A DNA stretch of 64,000 nt from Megalonaias nervosa (taxonomy: Eukaryota; Mollusca; Bivalvia; Unionida; Unionidae): positions 1 through 64,000 of the forward strand of contig JAECUM010096236.1 in NCBI GenBank assembly GCA_016617855.1, in the 5' to 3' direction. The stretch's first letter is position 1; every line of letters starts with the position of its first letter. Under the pieces are notes generated by a model that ran no database searches, was not told the DNA's origin, and saw only the letters and a list, made by a program, of their open reading frames with translations. A program made the translations under genes and the position numbers. This document shows, piece after piece, positions 35,445-46,940 of the stretch.

Positions 35445-36140
35445 CTAGATCCATCTGCAAACATCATATACCCAGAACTGCTGTCACATAATGCACTAGC
35501 ATATCAGGGTTGCTATTGTTTATTTTACAGATTTTTCCTTAAAGAAAAGAAAACAACAACATAGCCCAAAACTACTGTCACATATTGCATCAGGGTCTAA
35601 ATTATTTAACAGATTAATCCTGGAAAACAACATAACCCAGATCTGCTATCACATAGTGCACTGACAGATCAGGGTCTAAATTATTTAACAGATTAATCCT
35701 TGAAAACAACATAACCCAGATCTGCTATCACATAGTGCACTGGCAGATCAATCCTGGAAAACAACATAACCCAGATCTGCTATCACATAGTGCACTGGCA
35801 GATCAATCCTGGTAAACAACATAACCCAGATCTGCTATCACATAGTGCACTGGCAGATCAAGGTCTGCATTATTTTTTTTTCTTCTACAGATTATTCTTT
35901 TAAAAAAAGCATAACCCAGATCTGGTGTCAAAAAATGCAGAGCAGATCAGGGTTTATGCCATTTGTTTTGCAGATTATATTTTACTAATAGCATAACCCA
36001 GATCTGGTGTCAAATGATGCAGAGCAGATCAGGGTTTATGTCATTTGTTTTACAGATTATATTTTACTAATAGCATAACTCAGACCTGCTAGAGTGTAAT
36101 CTGATGGCAAATCTGGATCTGAACATGAACATATGTGGTA
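35445..36140 (+). repeat. Tandem array made from the MITE hairpin core
   Basis: At least eight units of CATAACCCAGATCTGCTATC, each followed by an ACATAGTGCACTGGCAGATC-type block. Units are about 55, 75 or 92 bp long depending on how much of the spacer (TTTAACAGATTAATCC) is kept. The three units between about 35690 and 35860 are nearly identical. The core is the same hairpin found in the dispersed MITE copies. The array ends in a degraded tip (ACATATGTGGTA) about 350 bp upstream of the ANKRD50-like exon. Confidence 0.9.
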
Positions 36141-36471
36141 AATATATACACCTGGCATATTGATCACCTGTTGTCAAATTACATCAGAATTCCTTTTGTT
36201 AATTTTATGTTTTATGTTAAATACATTAAGACCATTTTAACATCTGTGAGTTTTGTATTTTATCCTGTTGTCTTTCATGTTTAGATTTATTTGGAAGAGT
36301 TTAACCTCCTAAAGTTTTTGTGCAATTCATTTTGGCATGTTTTTAACTTTACCCTTAGTTTGGAGTTATTTATCCACTATTGTGCTGAGATGTTGTAAAA
36401 TGCCAACACATAAATCTATTGATTTCATTTGTTTTGGTATGTATGTCATACTCTATTTGGTTGTTAATGAT

Positions 36472-36630
36472 TATAATCTTTTACAGACCAGGATGGTATG
36501 TTTCACCTGAAGATTCATGAGCAGCTGGGACTTGGATGGTGGGAGGTGGAACAGAGACAAAAAAAATTCTAAACTTGGGCAGTAATGTAGACAGTGATAT
36601 GTGAGAATTGGCTCAGAAAAACATTTCATC
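36472..36630 (+). other. Splice acceptor and 5'UTR part of the ANKRD50-like exon
   Basis: TTATAATCTTTTACAG ending at 36486 is a good polypyrimidine-AG acceptor. The 144 bases that follow contain stops in all useful frames, including an in-frame TGA at 36595. They are best read as 5' untranslated sequence before the ATG at 36631. Confidence 0.65.
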
Positions 36631-39102
36631 ATGACCAGCTGTCTTTTACAAGGGAAGCGGTATTTTTGCCGTGAGTGGACATTTAGTAAAATCAGTCACT
36701 GTCTGGAAAACAGACACACATCAAAGACATGTGGTGCCCTCATCATGGGTGGTCCCGGGTGTGGAAAGACTGCAATGTGTTGTGAGCTTGTTTGGCCAAC
36801 AGTTGCAAATGGAAAGCAAAATATGCTGAGTGGTCGGCTCTTGGCTTATCATTTTTGCCAGGCACATGACATTGAAACATTGTCAATCACAAGATTTATT
36901 CAAAATATTGTTGCCCAGATTTTGGAATCTGATTTGATTACAGGGTATAGAGAAAAAATTCAGGATCAGGTGCTAATCAGTTGTGAAACAAACCCAGATA
37001 AAGTATTCCAGGAAGCATTTATAAATCCATTAAATGAAATCACACCTCCGAATCAAACTTTGTTTATTCTAGTTGATTCAATTGATGAATCTTACTTACA
37101 GTGTATCAATGAGAGAACTGATGGAAGTAAAACTATTGCTGAACTTTTGGCCCATCACCATCATCTGTTTCCCCAGTGGTTATTATTAGTGTGTTCTTGC
37201 AGGAAACAGAGTAAATCAGTAACAAGACTTTTTACAGGGTTTCGGAAAATAAGTTTAGATGACTTACGGAAGTCTCATGTGATTCGAGATGTTCAACAAT
37301 ATATATTGTGTCGGCTTGACCAGGAAGCAGAACTACGGCAACATTTAAGTAAGGAAACAGCAGAAATGTTAAATCAGCTCCACATAAAGAGTAATGGATG
37401 TTTTCTTTATCTGGAAAAAGTTTTAGATGGTGTGGCAGAGAATTTTATTATGCTGAGGGAAATTAGAGAAATTCCTGGCACTCTTAATGGATTATATCTT
37501 TGGTTGTGCCAGAGACTTTTTGTAAGGAAACAGTTTTCAAAAATCCAGCCAATTCTTAATGTAATTTTGGCCTCCAGGAAACCACTGAGTGATGAGGAAT
37601 TATTCTCTTGTACAAGAACCAGAAACACTTTGCTTACAAAAGAAGATTTGGACAGGCGCCTTAAATTGCTTTCCAAAATATTAATAACCAGTCCAGATGG
37701 GAGGCGTATCCTGTTTCACCACAGCTTTGCTGAGTGGTTGTTGGATGTGAAACACTGTACACAGAAATACCTGTGCAATGCTGCTGATGGTCATGCAATG
37801 CTGTCAATGTCTGCAACATTGAATTCTTCTTCTCTTGGCCCGGAGGAGGTGCAAGACTTTGCATCACATCTTGTCAGGAGTAATTTTCATCCACCTGTTC
37901 AGCATCATCACTTGGTACAATGGTTACTCTTAAGTGGTGCCAATGTGGAAAACTGTTTGACTTTTGGCATGCCAAAGGAACAGAAAGTTCTGAAACTATT
38001 GTTGGATGCTGGTGCTGATCCCACCTGTGATAAAGAAACTTCACATGTTGATGCTGCATGCATGAAGGAAAGTCTAACTATGGAGACACCAGAGGACACT
38101 CCTAAGATTCCCTGTGATATTGATAATTCAGTTGATCAAGTGGATGCCAATGGAAAAACTTTGCTACACACAGCATCCCATCAGGGTAACATTCAGATGT
38201 TTAATTTATTGATAGCTAAAAGTGCCAATATTGAGGCTGTAGATAAATCTGGTCAGACTCCTTTGATTCTAGCTTCTCGACAGGGCCACAAAGATATAGT
38301 GTCAGCATTATTGAAAGCTGGTGCAGACACTGACCATGCAGATAGTGATGGCTGGACTGCCCTTCGGGCAGCAGCTTGGAGTGGGCATACTAGTGTAGTT
38401 TTTGAACTGTTAGATCATGGTGCATCAGTTGATCATGCAGACGCTGATCAGAGAACTGCTCTTCGAGCAGCAGCATGGGGTGGTCATGAGGATATTGTCA
38501 TCAAACTCCTGGAACATAGTGCTGATGTTAACAAGGCCGACAATGAGGGCAGAACTGCCCTTATCGCTGCTGCATATATGGGACATACAGAAATTGTGGA
38601 GCACCTGCTAAACTATGAGGCGAATATCAATCATGAGGACTGCGATGGTCGTACTGCTCTTTCAGTGGCAGCATTGTGCATTCCCGCAAGTGAAGGTCAT
38701 GAGAAGGTCGTGAGTCTTCTGCTTGAGAGGGGAGCTGAGGTTGATCATCAAGATCATGACGGCATGACTCCGTTGCTTGTAGCAGCATATGAGGGTCATC
38801 ATGATGTGTGTGAACTTTTACTTGAGTGGGATGCTGATGTAGACCACACAGACAAAAATGGTCGTTCTGCTCTTCTCCTAGCAGCCTCAATGGGACATGC
38901 AAAAGTTGTAACTCAGTTATTATTCTGGGGCACAGCAGTGGATACAATTGACTCAGAGGGAAGAACAGTTCTCAGCATTGCCTCAGCACAGGGTAACATT
39001 GGTATCGTCCAGCAGCTACTTGATCGTGGACTTGATGAGTTGCATAGGGACAACTCTGGTTGGACTCCTCTCCACTTTGCTGCCTATGAGGGACATAAAG
39101 AG
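36631..39102 (+). CDS. ANKRD50: ANKRD50-like NTPase/ankyrin repeat protein, N-terminal large exon (3' partial)
   Basis: The frame gives 824 residues from the ATG. It could be read upstream to a GTG at 36601, but an in-frame stop at 36595 and the conserved [16 protein letters not shown] start favour the ATG. Walker A is GGPGCGKT (residues 40-47) and Walker B is [10 protein letters not shown] (about 144-153), so the N-terminal half is a STAND/NACHT-like P-loop NTPase. A helical region with [11 protein letters not shown] (about 363-373) follows. From about residue 508 there are nine ankyrin repeats (consensus DGRTALxxAAxxGH) and the start of a tenth, ending [15 protein letters not shown]. The sixth repeat carries a CIPASEGH insertion, which I remember as an ANKRD50 feature. 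In vertebrates ANKRD50 helps SNX27-retromer return endosomal cargo to the plasma membrane; the same role here is inferred from homology. A donor (GAG|GTATGA) lies at 39102/39103. Human ANKRD50 is about 1,430 residues, so roughly the last third is missing and not seen downstream. Confidence 0.9.
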
Positions 39103-39108
39103 GTATGA
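39097..39108 (+). other. Splice donor ending the ANKRD50-like exon
   Basis: AAAGAG|GTATGA, with GT at 39103-39104. Splicing here would be in phase 0 after a Glu codon. Read through, the frame would meet TGA two codons later in the middle of an ankyrin repeat, so a donor is much likelier than a true C-terminus. Confidence 0.75.
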
Positions 39109-39398
39109 CATAATATAATGTTTACTTTTACCTTTATTAAACTCTTTTATCTTGAAAATTATGAATAGTCTTTTAACTCTGGTCAGAATCTTTCTAGAAA
39201 AGAAAGCCTATATGAAATTTCAGTGCCGTTAACAAATAGTGTATCTGCTTGAGGCCTCAATAGAATAATTGTGGAAGTGCTATGATTTAGAATGTATACT
39301 TTTCAGTAAATTTCATGAACACCAAATTATATGGATTTTAAGTCTGAGTTCACTATTTAGCTTAAAAAGTTAGTACTGGGTCAGGTATGCACATGTAC

Positions 39399-39728
39399 TT
39401 AAAGGTATACTGAAGACAAGCCACCATTCAGTCATTTTGGATACTTCATGTAAGTACTATACCACTAGAATGTATACACCTGAGTGCAGTTTGTCATCTT
39501 TAACCAATAATAATCCAATACTTAATGGTAAGCCCCCCCCCCATTTTTTATAAAAAGTTGGCAAATATTTACCACAGATACCTTTGTCTGATACAATACA
39601 CCCTCATAATAATGTTTCCCATAGGATCCATGATCATTCTCACCATAGAAACTGACCACTTTAATTTTCAGGGTGGGAGTTGGCTGGGATTTTGTATTAA
39701 AAACTTCTGACCCCCAGTATACCTTGAA
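39399..39728. mobile_element. TTAA-type MITE candidate
   Basis: The left end is TTAAAGGTATACTGAAGAC and the right end is CCCCCAGTATACCTTGAA. The AGGTATACTG tips are exact inverted copies, flanked by TTAA on the left and TGAA on the right. TTAA target sites are typical of piggyBac-type elements. Only the outer 10-12 bases are clearly inverted. Confidence 0.5.
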
Positions 39729-40218
39729 AAAAAAGTTTTGCTCTGATTTTTAGGAAAAATATATCCATTATTTTAGCAGAAAAAACTAATTATCTGAATT
39801 TTTAAAAAATAAAAATAATCTAGTTTGAAAAGATAATCACAGGCTGCTATGCTTTGAAAATTAAATGATTGGTCCCCCCATATAACAGGAACTGTGTTAT
39901 AGTAAAAGGTCTGATAGTCAGAGAGAGGGAGATGTAACAAAGAAGCTTCTGTCAGCAAAGTTTACATAGTGGCAGCCATACTCATAAGGTATTATGATGA
40001 CTATTATTAAAGAAACATTTTTATCTCCAAAAATTGATTTCCATGAATCACCTGTTCATGTAAAAAGAGTAGCAAAAACCCAATATGCCAGTATCATATA
40101 TGGCAGATAAAATTCTGTGCTGTCTGTGGTTCAGTGCATGAACATTACAGTGGACATGCAAAAGCAAGACTTACATGCTGTGGAGTCCATCTGATGCATT
40201 TGAACCTCATCCTTTAGG
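39729..40218. other. Unannotated intron-like stretch
   Basis: No further ankyrin-coding exon or repeat is recognised here. Confidence 0.4.
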
Positions 40219-40424
40219 AGCCACATTGGCCCAATGGTTAGCATACCGGACTTACAACCAATGGAGTGGGAGTTTGAATCTTGCCATTGGAGTAGGCCAG
40301 GTTATCAACTGTGGTGTAGGTGGGCATTGCACTTTACTCCAGTTACTATAGCACTACAAACCTACCTGGTACATGTACTTGTGTAGAAGTGTATTAAAGT
40401 AAATTACGACACCAAACTGGACCA
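40219..40424 (+). mobile_element. tRNA-derived SINE, family E
   Basis: The head has CCAATGGTTAGCATACCGG (A box) and GGGAGTTTGAATCTTGCC (B box). The body has GGGCATTGCACTTTACTCC and CTACCTGGTACATGTACTTG, ending in a TTAAAGTAAATTACGACACC-type 3' end. Confidence 0.75.
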
Positions 40425-40659
40425 CATTTTGATTAGGCTTTTGTATGGCATTGTTTCATTTACCTCTACAGTGGACTGTGTGTGATATGAAATCACCACA
40501 CACAATTTAATGGAATGATGTGTAAGTGGAATTGAAGATGGAATGTTCATATCAGTCTGGAGGATCATATTTCTGTTGAAAAGCTTTATCTTCCTCAGAA
40601 TGACACCTGACCCTAGCTATGGATTATTCATTTATCAGCCTCCATACCTAGTGTAATCA

Positions 40660-40882
40660 ATACTGTACGTGTTTGCTGACAAGTAGAGTCAAACCACAAT
40701 CAACAAAGATTCTGATCTGCCATAGCATAATGCACCTGCAGATCAGGGTCTATATTGTTTGTTCTAGAGATTACTCCTAACAAACTGCACAGACCCAGAT
40801 CTGCCAGCAGATTATGCAATGGCAGATCTGGGTCTGTGCAGTTTGCAGTTGGACTCTTCTTATAAGCGAGTATATACAGTAG
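40660..40882 (-). mobile_element. Nested-palindrome MITE, copy 6
   Basis: Both hairpins are well preserved: GATTCTGATCTGCCATAGCA with GCAGATCAGGGTC, and GACCCAGATCTGCCAGCAGA with GGCAGATCTGGGTC. The right tip is TTATAAGCGAGTATATACAG. Confidence 0.92.
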
Positions 40883-42260
40883 TTCTCCTTGGAAGGGCTT
40901 GGCTAAAACTCTGTTTAGAGGTTCTCAGCAACTATCATTTCCAGCATGATCAGTGTCCTTCTGGCATCAGACCTGATTGATTTTTTACTACATGTAACTC
41001 TTTTATAGACAGAAATACATGATTGCATGCATTATGGTGTTTAGATAGTCCATCGATTATTAGAGGAAAATGAGAAATTACTGATGGAATGTTTTTGCCG
41101 CTGAATTCTTTATCAGTTTTCATGTAATTAATTGGAAACTTTATCAGTTTTCATGTAATTAATTGGAAGCAAGCAAATGAATTAGATGAATGATATTTGA
41201 GTAAGGCAGGACAGAAAATATCCAATGACAAATTAAAAATAAAAAATAATAATAAAATTCTGTTGCCAAATGGTTCAGAATGAGAGCATCAAGAAGTCCT
41301 CATAAGCATTTCTGGGAGCTAGTGTCAGTGCTATTAGTTAACAAAATTGGTTTCATCAAAAGTTTAGAGGTGCAGCAGCAGTAGGGCTTTGGGCCTTCCA
41401 TACTGTGAATTTTCTGGTGCTTAAGTAACCATCCGTCTCCAGTTTTATTTTGGACACTTAAGTGACCATTTATTTCCTCCCTGTACACTGCCTTTTAAAT
41501 AAATGCAGCAGCATTTTTGCTGAAGATTTCATCTTCTCATTTTTATGTTTTGTATCTTTGATCATTGATCATGTGTTCTAATTTGGTGACCAACAAATTC
41601 CAAATCAGTAAGCATTTCAGTCTGCCAGTGAAATTCATCTTCTTATACTTCTTTGGCAAAGAGCGCATTCTATTTGTTAAGCCAGTTTTTAGTTCATTTG
41701 ATTCAGCAAGTCAATAATCATCAATGACAATCTTGTATTTTTATTTTCATGAATCCTCTGGGTGCCAAAGAGGCAACTTTTTTGTTCAAAATGTGCATCC
41801 AAAAATGAACATGCAGTGTAGATACAGTGTACCCTGAAATCTTCTTGCAAAGTGATAAGCAGGTGCAGATGTTGCATCATAAAAATCACTGTGATTGGCT
41901 GATAACTTCAGTGGAGGGGATGCGTTAACCTTGTGAACATGATGGAGTCACTGCAGTTAATCAGCATCCATTCTGCTAGATTAATGGTTCTGCATGATGA
42001 AGGGTAATGATTCAGATGACATTTTAATCATTGTTTCAGATTTAACATTGGAATATTTTACCAGACAAAAATCTATCTCCACACAAGATTTATTTGTATT
42101 TTGTCATTAGAGGAAAACAGCATTCACCCAAGATTTCTGTTTAAAGTTGTGACTTGAAATAAGTTGGGTTTTTTTTAAAGTTGCAAAAATTGCAACAAGG
42201 ACAATATGAGATCTGGCAGATAAATAAAATCTTGCTGTGTAACAAATATGAGAAGGCTGT
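40883..42260. other. Unannotated intron-like stretch
   Basis: Contains a perfect 30-bp direct duplication around TTATCAGTTTTCATGTAATT at about 41111 and 41141. No gene is recognised. Confidence 0.5.
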
Positions 42261-42261
42261 G

Positions 42262-42384
42262 TGTATAACATGTAAAACCACTACAAACTGCACAGAACCA
42301 GATGTACTGTGTGATGTATACTAGCTGGATTGAGTCTGTGCTACTTGTTGTACATGGTAGTAGCTGCCGATAAACGATTAAATC
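42262..42384. mobile_element. Possible degraded nested-palindrome MITE
   Basis: ACAAACTGCACAGAACCAGA, GTGTGATGTATACTAGCTGG and TTGAGTCTGTGCTACTTGTT keep the order of one hairpin and its spacer. No clear tips remain. Confidence 0.4.
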
Positions 42385-43338
42385 CAAATTAAGTACGACT
42401 CAGTGCTATTCACAGTTGACTTTGCATTATTTTCCAGTGACCAGTATTATTTCAATTTAAAAGCACATATCGGCATTTTAAAAACTTTCTTTTGTTCTTT
42501 TTCTGTACAGAGTAGAAGATTCAGGCTCATAATTTATGGAGGTATAAAATATTGATTAAGCAGATAACAAATAATGATATCAGAGTGGTTTCCTATGTTC
42601 AGTATGAATCACCTGACATAATTTTGATCCAGGTGAGAGGTTTTCACCTGGTTAATAGTTTACTTCAGTTCATTCAACAACACTATTCATTGGCCCTTTT
42701 ATTACTGACCTGTCTACTTTCAAAGCAGGCTTTAGAGTGACCAACAGTGTCACTGAGCTCTGAACTATAATGGTGGAAACCATCTTGGACCATCCAAATA
42801 ATTGCTTTTGCTGTCTTGTGTATAATCACTTTACTGCAGAAGGGGGAGGGGGTATCAGTGTTTATATAATAATTAGAAATAATAATACAAGATTTGGAAT
42901 TTTAAATTGAGATGCATTGGATAGATTTATTTCTGTTATATTATCAAAATAATGTGTATTGATTTGACCTCTATAGGCAAGGGCTTCAGTTTATGGCCAT
43001 AAATTGAATATACCATTGGCAGCTTTTTACCCTAGTGAGCTAGCTATTAGTCATTGTTCCATGCAGCAATTTTTCTAAGACGAAGATGATTTTGTATCAT
43101 ATACAAAACAATATCTGGTTTATTCCAAAAAAGATATTTGGATCTAAATATATTTCCACAGGGAGAGTACAACTTGTTAGAATACAATGTTTATTAACTT
43201 GTTCACTAGGGAGAGCAGCACATGTTTTTAGGTCAAAAGTGTTATTAATAACAAATCTTTTTTATCCCTATGCTTTATTAGGGCATATTGTGATGCTCTG
43301 CTTCTGTCTGTATATCCAACCATCTAACTGCTTACCGT
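42385..43338. other. Unannotated intron-like stretch
   Basis: No recognised gene or repeat. Confidence 0.4.
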
Positions 43339-43562
43339 TACCATATGCACTTGCTTATAAGTCAAGTCAAACTGCAGACAATAAAGATCCTGATCTGCCA
43401 TAGCATAATGTGCCTGCAGATCAGGGTCTCTATTATTTGTTCTACTGATTACTCCTAACAAACTGTACAGACCTAGATCTGATAGCGCATTATGCGACAG
43501 CTGATCTGGGTCTCTGTAGTTTGCAGTTGGACTCGATTTATACGCGATTATACATGTATATG
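43339..43562 (-). mobile_element. Nested-palindrome MITE, copy 7
   Basis: The left arm is CCATATGCACTTGCTTATAA. The first hairpin is GATCCTGATCTGCCATAGCA with GCAGATCAGGGTC. The second is AGACCTAGATCTGATAGCGC with CAGCTGATCTGGGTC. The right arm is degraded but ends in TATACATGTATATGATA. Confidence 0.9.
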
Positions 43563-43764
43563 ATAATGCTGTCTCCTCCTAAACTGTCAAATGGTAATTC
43601 AACAGACATTGTATATGTAGTTTGTCCATGTCATGTCCATCTGTGAGAGCGGTGTAGTTTTTAGGTCCTTCGTGTGGGTCATTGGTGTAATCAGAAGCCA
43701 AAATAGTCCAATAAATAAGACCTTACACTGTTTCATGCTGACAGTGGGTATGTGTGCCAGTCAG

Positions 43765-44234
43765 TATAAAAGAGTGTGAAGTCCTGTTTATAGGCCAGTG
43801 GTAAAAATACAACAGTTGCTTTTACTGTGTGGCATTTTAAAAAATATTTTTCTTACCAGACTTTAAACATATGGCCATAGCATGAAGATACTTAATACTG
43901 TGACTGTTTTGTCTTGGATTGTAGTGGAGGCTGTAGTACTAAGGTCTTGGGGANNNNNNNNNNNNNNNNNNNNCGCAGACAGAGGTGAGATGGCAGTGAT
44001 CCATAACGGAGAGCGCTTTAGACCATTCGGCCACTCGGGGCCCCCTATAAAAGAGTGTGAAGTCCTGTTTATAGGCCAGTGGTAAAAATACAACAGTTGC
44101 TTTTACTGTGTGGCATTTTAAAAAATATTTTTCTTACCAGACTTTAAACATATGGCCATAGCATGAAGATACTTAATACTGTGACTGTTTTGTCTTGGAT
44201 TGTAGTGGAGGCTGTAGTACTAAGGTCTTGGGGA
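43765..44234. other. Assembly gap flanked by a perfect 189-bp duplication
   Basis: Positions 43765-43953 and 44046-44234 are identical base for base. Between them are 20 Ns (43954-43973) and a fragment of SINE family C (43974-44045). The gap directly follows the first copy. This is what a scaffold join between overlapping or alternative contigs looks like. Confidence 0.95.
43974..44045 (-). mobile_element. SINE family C head, cut by the assembly gap
   Basis: Minus strand GGGGGCCCCGAGTGGCCGAA with AAAGCGCTCTCCGTTATGG, then CTGCCATCTCACCTCTGTCT. It is nearly identical to 1-62. It keeps its CpGs in a CpG-poor neighbourhood, so it is probably young. Confidence 0.85.
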
Positions 44235-44288
44235 TTGTAACCCTGTGGTCCTGGGATGGGTTGGGGTGGGGGAAAATTATAGTAGTTG

Positions 44289-44522
44289 TTGTTGTAGGGT
44301 TTAACACCATTTTTCAACACAAGATAGGCTATACATGGCGGCAAGTATAAATGGTGGAGGAAGAACCCGGGAAAACTCCGGAAAGAACCACTGACCCACA
44401 AGAAGCAACTGGCAAGCTTGCATACCCACAGTGGCTGAATCTGAGACTCGAACCCACACAGACAGAGGTGAGATGGTAGTGATCCGTAACAGTGAGCGCT
44501 TTAGACCACTCGTGGGCCCCTG
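44289..44522 (-). mobile_element. tRNA-derived SINE, family C, near full length
   Basis: On the minus strand the order is a GGGCCCACGAGTGGTCTAAA head, GGATCACTACCATCTCACC, the B box GTGGGTTCGAGTCTCAGAT, then GGGTATGCAAGCTTGCCAGT, CCTCCACCATTTATACTTGC, TAGCCTATCTTGTGTTGAAA and GGTGTTAAACCCTACAAC. It is the best-preserved copy in the window. Confidence 0.9.
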
Positions 44523-44993
44523 GAAAGTAGTAGTAGGTTCCTGGTTGGAATATGGTATCAAATAAAAAGCTTGGAAATTTACCATGGCATGCCATAACAG
44601 TATAGATCTAGTTTTGCAGGGTTTTTTAATTGTGTTACTGCACTTCATTGTTGGTAATTTAAATATACTTACTTAATTCAATAAAATAGTTCATGGTGCA
44701 TGTAAATTTTGGATAAATTTCACAATGAAACACGTGAAAGATGGCAAAACTGGGAAATACATAAAACTAGGCTTTAATCAGTAATACACCTAGCTTGTTC
44801 TAATATTTCAGTTAGTAATGCTTAATGAATGTTTTAAATTCAGACATTTATGGGAAATGTTGAACTGGTAAAGTTTGTGATAATCATAAAGTGAATGAAT
44901 GTGTAAGTTATAGTACTAGACAAGGTTATTATTAAATCTTCATTTCTGGAGTGTTAGTGGTCTTGATACTCAGCCAACAATGCTCAGATTGAT
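44523..44993. other. Unannotated intron-like stretch
   Basis: No recognised gene or repeat. Confidence 0.4.
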
Positions 44994-45202
44994 TACCATA
45001 TATACCCACTTAAAAGTTAAGTTCACCTGCCAAGAATATAGACCCTGATCTGCCATTGCATGATATGCTGGTAGATCATGGTCTACCAGTTACTCCTAAC
45101 AAACTGCATTTAACCAGATCTGCAGGCACATTATGTGACAGCAAGGTTTGGGTCTGTGCAGCTTGTATTTGGACTATAGTTATAAGAGAGTATATATGGT
45201 AG
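44994..45202 (-). mobile_element. Nested-palindrome MITE, copy 8
   Basis: The tips are TACCATATATACCCACTTA and ATAAGAGAGTATATATGGTA, the longest tip-to-tip match in the window. The hairpins are GACCCTGATCTGCCATTGCA...GTAGATCATGGTC and ACCAGATCTGCAGGCACATT...AGGTTTGGGTC. Confidence 0.92.
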
Positions 45203-46333
45203 GTATATAAGCTAGTTTTAACATATATAAGCTAGTTTTAACAATGTTTGGGGAGTTTATATCCAGGTAGGTTCATGTAGACATTTTCACATGGACTGGT
45301 ACATGTTCCAGCTAACAGGCTACAGGTATCTGGCTCATTTTCTTCTCACTTCTAGCTGACAGTGCAGAAAAGAAAACCACAGCATGCTATCAGTTTTCCA
45401 ATAAGATACTTCCACTCACTAATCAGCTTGGATAAATTGTTGCCATGGTAACCTTAGTGGCAATTTATTGACCTTTATCTCTTTACTCATTCTGATCTTA
45501 GGATTTGCTGATGGCAATGAAAATTCCTTCTGGAAGTAAACTACTACTTGCCTGGATCCACTGCCTTTTCCCAGTGTTATGTAATACAGTTTTGCAGTTG
45601 ATTTAAATTTCCATTGAACAGTCAAACTAGCTGTTTTCACTTTACCTCATTCCCAGCATGAAATGGCAATTTAACATTTGTTTCATTTGTGAACAACTAC
45701 ATAAAATAGTTCTTTTTATCATCAAATAAAATCATGAAAATAAGGAGCGTTTATTCTCACAAAAAAGTAATGGGTGCACAGTTAATAATTGACAGTCATG
45801 ACTTGAAATTAATTTCCTTGAGAAATGGAAAATACAGCTTCTCGCATCACAAGCTACATTTCATGTTTTCTACTCTATTCATAAAAGCTCTTTGGAAGAG
45901 GCATCATTGTTCAAAGTGAATCCCACCCCTCTCAGTGGAGGGTGAGGGAGGTCAAAGGTCACCCCCTATTTTCACATATTCTGATAGAATCAGTGCACAT
46001 TTAATGCAATGTATGCATTTGTCTTTCAATTTATATTTGGAAAATTGTATAAGATGACAGTTAACTTTTGTTTAAAGCCAATATTACTCCTGATGCAGGC
46101 CACTGTATCTGTCCTTAACTATTGGGGCCAGACCCATGCTGTATTTTGGTAACAGTTAAGAACCTCATCAACCATGCATACACTTTCTTGGCATGATAAT
46201 ACCAAGTTGTTTCTGTAACCATCATTAGTCCAGTGTCTCTTCCTGTCTCCTTAGGAACAGCCCCTGAGTTGTAACTTGGAAGCTGTTAATAGCCCCACCC
46301 AGAAGAATGTATACACTTAACTTGGTAATAGGG
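45203..46333. other. Unannotated intron-like stretch
   Basis: ATATAAGCTAGTTTTAACA is duplicated at about 45205 and 45225. No gene is seen. Confidence 0.4.
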
Positions 46334-46583
46334 GCATTGTTGTTGCTGTTGTTAATGGTTATATGCCATTTGTTAGCACATGATCCACTATATGTGGTGG
46401 CCAGTATGTTTGGTGGAGGAAAAACCTGGGATAACCCCAGGAAGAACCACCAACCCATGGGAAGCTACTGACAATGACTTTCTCACATGCCCACTTTGGC
46501 CAAGTCTCAACCCATGCATACAGAGATGAGATGTTTGTGATCTGTAAAGGCAAGTGCCTTAGACCACTTGACCACCTGGGACC
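46334..46583 (-). mobile_element. tRNA-derived SINE, family C, older copy
   Basis: Minus strand GGTCCCAGGTGGTCAAGTGG, then ATCACAAACATCTCATCTCT, ATGGGTTGAGACTTGGCCA, GTGAGAAAGTCATTGTCAGT, CCACCAAACATACTGGCCA and a GTTAACAACAGCAACAAC end. CpG sites have mostly become TG or CA. Confidence 0.8.
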
Positions 46584-46813
46584 TTGGCACAGTTGTGGGT
46601 ATCAGTCTCATGTTTCAACCAGAAATAAGAAACCCACTTAAGTTTTATGGCTGAGGATCCTACTGATAGATGAGCAATAGTTACAATGGGTACCACCAGT
46701 CAAAAGTTTTATCCTGGACATTGGATGCAGATGACATTGTCATAAGATATCTAATGTCTTCTTGTGCCCTAGGCCACATAATTAATCCTTTATTTGATTC
46801 TCAGATCCAAAGA

Positions 46814-46936
46814 TGGTTAGAGTCAGCTAATGATGGCATTGACATTTACATTCATTATGGCTGGAGCATAGAATATTGTATTTACTGGGAGTCTGCTAAT
46901 GATGGTGTTGACATTTACATTCATTGTGACTAGCTT
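46814..46936 (+). repeat. Two-unit duplication of about 75 bp
   Basis: GAGTCAGCTAATGATGGCAT plus TGACATTTACATTCATTATG recurs as GAGTCTGCTAATGATGGTGT plus TGACATTTACATTCATTGTG. Confidence 0.85.
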
Positions 46937-46940
46937 AGAA

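Noticed and set aside
36601..36630. GTG at 36601 as the start of the ANKRD50-like protein
   Set aside because: Animal nuclear genes rarely initiate at GTG, and a conserved ATG start (MTSCLLQGK) lies 30 bases downstream with the GTG itself close behind an in-frame stop.
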